In this document: piece by piece, positions 15,549 to 21,051 of the stretch
Position numbering within the stretch: position 1 is the stretch's first letter
How the letters are laid out: the number at the start of each line of letters is the position of its first letter
Origin: Eutrophocola sp965661105
GTDB lineage: Bacteria > Pseudomonadota > Gammaproteobacteria > Pseudomonadales > Pseudohongiellaceae
Direction: 5' to 3'
Assembly: GCA_965661105.1 (NCBI GenBank)
Contig: CBFICR010000052.1
Location: 1-21,051, forward strand
DNA length: 21,051 nt
Notes under the pieces: generated by a model
The model's input: only the letters and a program-made list of their open reading frames with translations
The model's database searches: none
Told to the model about the DNA's origin: nothing
Program-made: the position numbers and the translations under genes

Positions 15549-16166
15549 TCAGGATAATAGTTTCTTTAATTTTGCGGTCCAGCCATGACGCTTGCCATGC
15601 TTATTGGCCGCTTTATCATCTTCAACAAAATTGATCTGAATGGACTGCCTGGTCCCTTCAAAAGCCGGGTAACCGTGCCAGCAATTTTCTGTCACTTTAA
15701 AGGCAATCATGGCACCAGCATCAGGACTAATTTCTGCAACATAATCATCCATGTTTTCACTTTTCAAAACACGAAGTTTTCCGGTTTCTACTGTCCAGGG
15801 CTCATTAAAGTAAATCAGAATCGTTGCCATTTTTGATTTTGAATCAGTATGAATACGACCATCCTTGGCCCTGGAAATCCCTCGCAGGGTTATTACCATT
15901 GGTCTGTCATGCAAATCCAGTTGAAGCTTTTCTGAAATAATATCCCTGAACTCGTTACCATTTAGCTCTTCCAGCAGCTCATTAAATCGCGCTCCAGGGC
16001 TCACTTCACTCAGGGCAAAACTTCCACCTGAAGTAATGCTGGGAAAGTCATTCAAAACTTCTTTCACAAATTCATCAGTGACCGAACGCTCTACAGTAAA
16101 GTAGGGGTAGGGGGCTTCATTGATTTCGGCATCAGAGACTGCTTTAAGATCTAATAGTCTGCTCAT
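15549..16166 (-). CDS. 2-oxoglutarate/Fe(II)-dependent dioxygenase family protein
   Basis: The 205-residue protein shows the double-stranded beta-helix iron site: H106 and D108 in RIHTDSKSKMATILIYFN, distal H164 in NCWHGYPAF, and R173 in GTRQSIQINF as the likely 2-oxoglutarate carboxylate ligand. The N-terminal half (1-95) is helical and of the type seen in prolyl hydroxylase-like members. The start is ATG 16166 with an AGAG 8 nt upstream. The substrate cannot be read from sequence. Its place between waaC and a lipid A acyltransferase suggests hydroxylation of an LPS, lipid or glycan component, but it does not resemble the LpxO family. The stop is TGA and the frame stays open beyond it. Confidence 0.85.
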   Translation of the reverse strand: MSRLLDLKAVSDAEINEAPYPYFTVERSVTDEFVKEVLNDFPSITSGGSFALSEVSPGARFNELLEELNGNEFRDIISEKLQLDLHDRPMVITLRGISRAKDGRIHTDSKSKMATILIYFNEPWTVETGKLRVLKSENMDDYVAEISPDAGAMIAFKVTENCWHGYPAFEGTRQSIQINFVEDDKAANKHGKRHGWTAKLKKLLS

Positions 16167-16226
16167 TTATTTTCTCTGTTAACTAATATAATTTCGTTAA
16201 CTATTTTTCCTATTAACCTGGGCCAA

Positions 16227-16255
16227 ATTATTCCGTTTGTCGGCCATTGATTCAA
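16227..16255 (-). promoter_or_regulatory. Possible promoter of the dioxygenase-waaC pair
   Basis: On the minus strand TTGAAT (16255-16250) and AATAAT (16232-16227) are 17 bp apart, 60 nt before the dioxygenase start, within the 199-nt gap after the acyltransferase. Between this promoter and the gene, GTTAAC occurs twice (about 16181 and 16196), flanking an AT-rich core. Confidence 0.35.
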
Positions 16256-16365
16256 TTACTATTAACTAAACCTGGTCGTTTATATCCACAGATCCAGGCA
16301 CTTATCTGTTGATTGTTATATCCAATGCTCAAATCACTTAAGCAAATTATTAAACCCGCCCATGG

Positions 16366-17256
16366 TCAATACGGTCGTTTTTCCCCTGGCGGTACTCTCT
16401 TATATCGTTTGTATTCCCACTGATACTGTTCGGGAAATTCTTCCACCACTTCTTCGATACTGGCATTAAGCCCTGTCAATGATGTTTGTATATGCTTGGC
16501 ATATACACGATTGTCTGGCTCCCTGAATATTATTTTCCAGCCAGATCTATTTCCAACCCTGGTCCTGACAGCAAATCCGACTACGGCCCTTGCACCGGTC
16601 TTTTCCAGCAGGCGTGATACCAACGACATGGTGAGGACCTGTTTACCAAAAAATGGGGCAAAGTCTCCTCCTGTTTCCGGAGGCACTTGATCTGGCAGGA
16701 TTCCTACAATTTCTCCACTTTTAAGCGCTTTTAGCAACATTGCAACACCACGAGTGTCAGTAGCCAGCATTTTTGCACCCGCTCTGCTGCGTGCATCATA
16801 GATTAGTCTATCCAGACGCTTGTCGCTGGGAGCCTGGTATAACTGGCTGCTTTGTCCGCATCCGCAGATATTCAAAAACAAGCCGAACACCTCCCAGTTT
16901 CCCAGGTGAGGAGCCAATACAACTGTCCCTTTCCCTGCAGCCTGGGAGCGCTGCAACAATTCAAGTCCCTCAACCTCAAGAATATGTGCCATTACTTTCT
17001 CTGCAGGCCATAACCAGGCAGAACCACACTCTGTTAGAGTCTGAAATGTATTTATTATACTGGCTCTGGTTAGTAGCAGGCGCTTACTTTCACTAAGTTC
17101 AGGAAAACATATGGCCAGGTTTGTCCGGGTAGTTTCGGCCATCCTTGATGACAGCCAACAACTGACATTGCCCATAAATACACCAACTTTCCTGGCTAGC
17201 GCCAAAGGCAGCAGGGAAAGGCTGCGCAGGAAAAAAATCAGAATTATCGTTTTCAA
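16366..17256 (-). CDS. Lipid A biosynthesis acyltransferase, LpxL/HtrB family
   Basis: This family transfers a secondary acyl chain (typically laurate or myristate) onto Kdo2-lipid IVA at the inner membrane. The 296-residue protein has an N-terminal hydrophobic anchor, the catalytic H117-x4-E122 in APHLGNWEVFG, GILPDQVPPETGGDFAPFFG, and an ending typical of the family (QYQWEYKRYKRVP). The start is TTG 17256: a TGA stop lies two codons upstream, no other start precedes the conserved N-terminal segment, and no good ribosome site is seen. A gene of this kind next to glyQ is known in Pseudomonas aeruginosa (PA0011, HtrB2). Whether this one uses lauroyl, hydroxylauroyl or another chain cannot be told. 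Confidence 0.92.
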   Translation of the reverse strand: MKTIILIFFLRSLSLLPLALARKVGVFMGNVSCWLSSRMAETTRTNLAICFPELSESKRLLLTRASIINTFQTLTECGSAWLWPAEKVMAHILEVEGLELLQRSQAAGKGTVVLAPHLGNWEVFGLFLNICGCGQSSQLYQAPSDKRLDRLIYDARSRAGAKMLATDTRGVAMLLKALKSGEIVGILPDQVPPETGGDFAPFFGKQVLTMSLVSRLLEKTGARAVVGFAVRTRVGNRSGWKIIFREPDNRVYAKHIQTSLTGLNASIEEVVEEFPEQYQWEYKRYKRVPPGEKRPY

Positions 17257-17347
17257 TTGTCAGGGCCCGGCAGAGCATTCATTTCTATAATTCCCATAGG
17301 CCACAATACAGTTAATTCTCGCTATCAAGGCTGGTTTTTAGCATAAT

Positions 17348-17369
17348 TAGCGCTTTTTAAATCTAGCGC
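17348..17369. repeat. TAGCGC direct repeat upstream of glyQ
   Basis: TAGCGC occurs at 17348-17353 and 17364-17369, 16 bp apart, and both copies are followed by a T/A run (TTTTTAAA, AATTTTAT). The pair lies 37-58 nt before the glyQ start in the divergent region between the acyltransferase and glyQ. It could be a regulator site near the promoter, or chance. Confidence 0.25.
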
Positions 17370-17405
17370 AATTTTATCTGAATTTACTGTCTTCAGGAGC
17401 CATTT

Positions 17406-18368
17406 TTGAATAATTCGGCATCCATTGATGTGTCAACTTTCCAGGGACTCATCCTCGCCCTCCAGCAGTTCTGGGCCGACCATGGCTGCGTGATTATCCA
17501 GCCTCTGGATATGGAAGTGGGTGCAGGTACTTTTCATCCGGCGACTTTTCTGCGGGCTATTGGACCAGAAAGCTGGAATAGTGCCTATCTTCAACCCTGT
17601 AGAAGACCCACTGACAGTCGCTACGGAGAAAATCCGATGCGGCTTCAGCATTATTACCAATTTCAGGTTATATTAAAGCCTTCCCCTGACAACATTCAGG
17701 AATTGTATCTAAAATCGCTTAAATACCTGGGAATTGACACTAAAGTTCACGATATTCGATTTGTAGAAGATAACTGGGAATCTCCCACTCTGGGAGCCTG
17801 GGGTCTCGGCTGGGAAGTCTGGCTCAATGGAATGGAAGTAACTCAGTTCACTTATTTCCAACAGGTGGGTGGCCTGGAATGTTTTCCTGTGAGCGGTGAA
17901 ATCACTTATGGTATTGAAAGAATCGCCATGTATTTGCAGGGTGTTGACAGTATTTTTGATATTGTCTGGGCAGAAACCCCCAATGGTACTGTCACCTACG
18001 GCGATGTTTTCCATCAGAATGAAGTGGAAATGTCCGGCTATAATTTTGAGTTTGCCAATGTGGACAATATGTTCCAGGGTTTCGACGCTAGTGAAACCCA
18101 GTGTCAGTACCTTATCGATAACAAGCTAGTCTTACCCGCCTATGAAATGGTCCTGAAAGCCTCACACTATTTCAATTTGCTTGATGCCAGATCAGCAATT
18201 TCGGTAACAGAACGCCAACGATATATTTTAAGGGTGCGCACATTGGCCCGTAATGTAGCTCAAGCCTATTTTGACTCTCGAGCCAGACTCGGTTTTCCAC
18301 TTGCGCCGGAAGCATTAAGACAAACGGCCCTGAAAGATTTCAATGGGAAGCTGACAAATAATGAATAA
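17406..18368 (+). CDS. glyQ: Glycine--tRNA ligase, alpha subunit
   Basis: GlyQ is the catalytic subunit of the tetrameric bacterial glycyl-tRNA synthetase, a class II enzyme that charges tRNA-Gly. The 320-residue protein has PLDMEVGAGTFHPATFLRAIGPE, RRPTDSRYGENPMRLQHYYQFQV, DIRFVEDNWESPTLGAWGLGWEVW and ITYGIERIAMYLQGV, all diagnostic. The start is a TTG at 17406 with an ideal AGGAG 6 nt upstream (17395-17399), and the N-terminus MNNSASIDVSTFQGLIL agrees with relatives. Its stop TAA (18366-18368) lies inside glyS, an 8-nt overlap, so the two subunits are translationally coupled. Confidence 0.98.
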   Translation: MNNSASIDVSTFQGLILALQQFWADHGCVIIQPLDMEVGAGTFHPATFLRAIGPESWNSAYLQPCRRPTDSRYGENPMRLQHYYQFQVILKPSPDNIQELYLKSLKYLGIDTKVHDIRFVEDNWESPTLGAWGLGWEVWLNGMEVTQFTYFQQVGGLECFPVSGEITYGIERIAMYLQGVDSIFDIVWAETPNGTVTYGDVFHQNEVEMSGYNFEFANVDNMFQGFDASETQCQYLIDNKLVLPAYEMVLKASHYFNLLDARSAISVTERQRYILRVRTLARNVAQAYFDSRARLGFPLAPEALRQTALKDFNGKLTNNE

Positions 18369-20436
18369 TCAGGATTTACTCATCGAAATAGGGACTGAAG
18401 AACTGCCGCCTAAAGCGTTGCTTTCTTTATCCCGGTCATTCCAGCAGGAAATTGAAAAAGGACTGCAAAAAAATACCCTGGCATTTGATACTGCCAAAGC
18501 CTATGCGACACCAAGAAGGCTGGCAGTTTTGGTTAAAAACCTTCAGACAATGCAGGATGATGTAACTATTGAGCGCTTTGGGCCAGCGCTAAAAGCTGCA
18601 TTTGATGACCAGGGCAACCCCAGTAAAGCCGCGGAAGGTTTCGCCCGTTCCTGTGGTGTTGAGGTATCCGAATTAACAGAAAAAGATGATGGCAAGGTAA
18701 ACAAGCTTTATTACAAAACATCAAGAGCAGGGGAGTCCGCCCATAAATTACTACCCGAAATCATAAACGACGCCCTCGCCGCATTGCCTATTCCAAAACG
18801 TATGCGCTGGGGTAGCTCAAGAAATGAATTTGTGCGTCCCGTGCACTGGGCCGTTGTCCTTCTTGGTAACGAAATTGTTCCAGCAATTATTCTTGGAATC
18901 GAGTCAGGCAATATTACTCGTGGGCACAGATTTCATCATCCTGAGAACCTCACTATAGGTGTGCCGGCTGATTACGAAACATTATTATCAGAAACCGGGT
19001 TTGTAATCCCTGATTTCAATACCAGAAAAGAAATGATTCGAACCCAGATTCAATCCCAGGCACAAACCCTCGATGCCCATGTTGTTATCGATGAAGAATT
19101 ACTTAATGAAGTTACCGCACTGGTTGAATGGCCTGTTGCTTTAACCGGCAGCTTTGATAAGCGTTTTCTGTCAGTACCTAAAGAAGCCCTTGTCTCGTCA
19201 ATGAAGAAACACCAGAAATGCTTTTATCTGGAAGATGAGGCTGGCAACATCAAACCCAATTTTATTACCGTAAGTAATATCCAAAGCCTGGAACCTGATG
19301 TCGTAATAAACGGAAATGAAAGAGTTATACGGCCTCGGCTGGCTGATGCGGATTTCTTTTTTGAACAGGACAAAAAGTTCAGTCTTGCGTCAAGAAGAGA
19401 CAAACTCAAAACTGTTATCTTTGAGCAGACCCTTGGTACGCTGTTTGATAAAACACTACGAGTTTCCAAACTTGCTTCTCATATTGCAAAAGCTATGGGT
19501 ACAGATCAGGCCAGTGTCGTCAGAGCTGCCGAAATTGCAAAATGCGATTTGTTAACTGGCATGGTAGGAGAGTTTGCCGATTTACAGGGCATTATGGGCT
19601 ATTACTATGCTTGCCATGATGGCGAACCTGAAGATGTCGCCATGGCAATGCATGAACAATACATGCCCCGCTTCGCTGGTGATAATTTACCAGGTACTGC
19701 AACAGGTATGGCTCTTGCTCTGGCTGAACGTCTGGATACTATTGTTGGTTTATTTGGCATTGGCCAACCTCCCACTGGCTCCAAGGATCCTTATGCGCTC
19801 AGACGTGCTGCCCTTGGAATATTACGCATCATTGTAGAAAAGAAACTTGATATTGATTTGTCTGACTGCATAAGCAAAGCCATAGAGCAATATTCCGTTC
19901 TAACAGTGACAGATGGATTACACGATTCTGTTCAGGATTTTATCTTTGAAAGATTACGAGCCTGGTACGCAGATGAAGGCATTTCAGTAAATATATTTCA
20001 GGCTGTAGATGCTGTCAGGCCAACAAGTCCGATGGACTTTGATCTTCGCATCAAAGCCGTTAAAGAATTTTCCATGTTAAATGAATCCGCTGCGCTTTCC
20101 ATGGCCAATAAACGCGTCTCCAATATTCTATCCAAGCTTGATCAACAACCTTCCCTGGAGGTTGATGATAATCTTCTCACTGAAACAGCAGAACGCCAAC
20201 TTGCTGCAAAACTGGACGAATTATTAAAAGTAGTTAAACCTTTATTAGCCAGTCAGGATTACACAAAAGCACTTTCTTCCATGGCTACATTACAAAAAGA
20301 CGTCGATGCTTTTTTTGATCAGGTTATGGTGAATACTGATGATGAAAAGGTCAGAAATAACCGCCAATCCCTGCTACAAAAATTACGTCATCTGTTTCTT
20401 CAAATTGCAGATATTTCCCTTTTACAAAATACATAG
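18361..20436 (+). CDS. glyS: Glycine--tRNA ligase, beta subunit
   Basis: GlyS binds tRNA-Gly and is required for charging with GlyQ. The 691-residue protein has the family length, starts LLIEIGTEELPPKAL, and includes RMRWGSSRNEFVRPVHWAVVLLG, a long VSSMKKHQKCFYLED region and an HD-like helical domain around residue 400 (MVGEFADLQGIMGYYYA). It continues with PTGSKDPYALRRAALGILRI and a C-terminal DALR-type anticodon-binding domain. The ATG at 18361 overlaps the end of glyQ. gmhB follows after 14 nt, so the operon probably continues through it. Confidence 0.98.
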   Translation: MNNQDLLIEIGTEELPPKALLSLSRSFQQEIEKGLQKNTLAFDTAKAYATPRRLAVLVKNLQTMQDDVTIERFGPALKAAFDDQGNPSKAAEGFARSCGVEVSELTEKDDGKVNKLYYKTSRAGESAHKLLPEIINDALAALPIPKRMRWGSSRNEFVRPVHWAVVLLGNEIVPAIILGIESGNITRGHRFHHPENLTIGVPADYETLLSETGFVIPDFNTRKEMIRTQIQSQAQTLDAHVVIDEELLNEVTALVEWPVALTGSFDKRFLSVPKEALVSSMKKHQKCFYLEDEAGNIKPNFITVSNIQSLEPDVVINGNERVIRPRLADADFFFEQDKKFSLASRRDKLKTVIFEQTLGTLFDKTLRVSKLASHIAKAMGTDQASVVRAAEIAKCDLLTGMVGEFADLQGIMGYYYACHDGEPEDVAMAMHEQYMPRFAGDNLPGTATGMALALAERLDTIVGLFGIGQPPTGSKDPYALRRAALGILRIIVEKKLDIDLSDCISKAIEQYSVLTVTDGLHDSVQDFIFERLRAWYADEGISVNIFQAVDAVRPTSPMDFDLRIKAVKEFSMLNESAALSMANKRVSNILSKLDQQPSLEVDDNLLTETAERQLAAKLDELLKVVKPLLASQDYTKALSSMATLQKDVDAFFDQVMVNTDDEKVRNNRQSLLQKLRHLFLQIADISLLQNT

Positions 20437-20450
20437 TTGGTAATATTTAC

Positions 20451-21014
20451 ATGACCCTGAAACTTATAATTCTGGATCGTGATGGGGTTATTAACTATGA
20501 CTCTGATAATTACATCAAGAACGAAGATGAATGGATTCCTCTTCCCGGCAGTATAGAAGCTATTAGCCATCTGACCAAAGCCGGCTTTACTGTCTGTATC
20601 GCCACTAACCAATCAGGTTTGGCCAGAGGCTTGTTCAACGAATTTGATTTGGCAAGAATGCACGAAACCATGCGTACTCAAGTGGAAGAGCAGGGAGGTA
20701 AAATTGAGGCGATCTTTTATTGTCCCCACGGCCCTGATGATGGTTGTAAATGCCGCAAACCTGCTACAGGCCTTTTAGAGCAGATGGAAACTCAATTTTC
20801 CCAGTCAGTAAAAAATGCCTGGTTTATTGGGGACACAGAAAAAGATATTGATGCCGCAATCTCAAAACAGTGCAAACCGATTCTCGTCCTTACCGGCAAA
20901 GGCTCATTAACAAAATCCACTATTAATCCGCACAAGCTTTTAAAAATACCGGTTTTTGATGATCTTTTTTCTGCAGCAATGTTTGTTATTGCAGACGCAG
21001 GATTAAATACCTGA
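20451..21014 (+). CDS. gmhB: D-glycero-beta-D-manno-heptose 1,7-bisphosphate 7-phosphatase
   Basis: GmhB removes the 7-phosphate during ADP-heptose synthesis, the donor used by WaaC. The 187-residue HAD-superfamily protein has the nucleophile motif LDRDGVIN (D9, D11), TNQSGLARG (52-60), CRKP with Lys103, and FIGDTEKDIDAA. The structural zinc site is CPHGPDDGCKC (C91, H93, C99, C101), which separates GmhB from HisB-type phosphatases. The ATG at 20451 has no strong ribosome site and lies 14 nt after glyS, so translation may depend on glyS. The order glyQ-glyS-gmhB is that of pseudomonads. Confidence 0.95.
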   Translation: MTLKLIILDRDGVINYDSDNYIKNEDEWIPLPGSIEAISHLTKAGFTVCIATNQSGLARGLFNEFDLARMHETMRTQVEEQGGKIEAIFYCPHGPDDGCKCRKPATGLLEQMETQFSQSVKNAWFIGDTEKDIDAAISKQCKPILVLTGKGSLTKSTINPHKLLKIPVFDDLFSAAMFVIADAGLNT

Positions 21015-21027
21015 TCCCCCTTTTAAT

Positions 21028-21051
21028 ATGCAAACTATCCGCTCACTTATA
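21028..21051 (+). CDS. Start of the next gene, cut by the window edge (probable PlsC-type acyltransferase)
   Basis: An ATG at 21028, 13 nt after the gmhB stop, opens a frame of eight codons (MQTIRSLI) to the window edge. No Shine-Dalgarno is visible. The short hydrophobic start fits the N-terminus of 1-acylglycerol-3-phosphate acyltransferases, which follow gmhB in Pseudomonas. This product call rests on gene order, not on sequence. Confidence 0.35.

Noticed and set aside
15549..15551. TGA of the dioxygenase as a selenocysteine codon
   Set aside because: The domain is complete before the TGA, the tail has no redox context, and no bacterial SECIS-like hairpin is evident directly after it.
17284..17289. 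TATAAT on the plus strand as the glyQ promoter
   Set aside because: It lies about 120 nt from the start and lacks a -35; not enough to call.
1..21051. Whole-window search for a new defence, mobile or secondary-metabolite system
   Set aside because: All large frames are assigned to known housekeeping or envelope families; no transposase, integrase, toxin-antitoxin pair or defence gene is visible.

Overview
The window is from a bacterium of the class Gammaproteobacteria. The evidence is gene order and protein signatures. The block plsC(start)-gmhB-glyS-glyQ // lpxL-type acyltransferase // trkA-rsmB-fmt-def // LysM protein-dprA-hemF-aroE, together with a gamma-carbonic anhydrase, follows the gene order I know from the region next to the replication origin in Pseudomonas and relatives. 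The TrkA, TrkH, Def, HemF and GlyQ sequences match that group almost motif for motif. Intergenic regions are AT-rich. Several genes have TTG starts. I see no rRNA, tRNA, CRISPR array, insertion sequence or prophage gene.

Layout. (1) 1-2906, minus strand: an assembly operon for haem-copper oxidase, running CoxII-like membrane stub, ctaA, cyoE, then SCO/SenC (cut by the window edge). CyoE and CtaA make haem O and then haem A, and SCO delivers copper to CuA. (2) 3127-3672, plus strand: gamma-carbonic anhydrase-like protein. (3) 3716-8230, minus strand: aroE, hemF, dprA and a LysM envelope protein. An intact tsaC, often found between dprA and hemF, is missing; only a 19-codon frame remains. (4) 8540-14336, plus strand: def and fmt (N-formyl-Met chemistry), rsmB (16S rRNA m5C967), then trkA and trkH (K+ uptake). 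(5) 14350-17256, minus strand: envelope genes, namely a heptosyltransferase I-type waaC, a 2-oxoglutarate/Fe(II) dioxygenase and a lipid A acyltransferase. (6) 17406-21051, plus strand: glyQ, glyS, gmhB and the first codons of the next gene. GmhB (heptose pathway) and WaaC (heptose transfer) act in the same inner-core LPS route, and the LpxL-type enzyme completes lipid A.

Most of the window is ordinary housekeeping sequence. The least ordinary segment is 15372-15548, between the dioxygenase and waaC. There, directly after the dioxygenase TGA stop and in the same frame, a Tyr-rich reading frame runs for 58 codons over a degenerate 12-bp repeat array and into the start of waaC. The waaC conserved N-terminus itself has no ATG, GTG or TTG start. 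Other points worth a second look are the CoxII stub without a CuA domain and the probable loss of tsaC.
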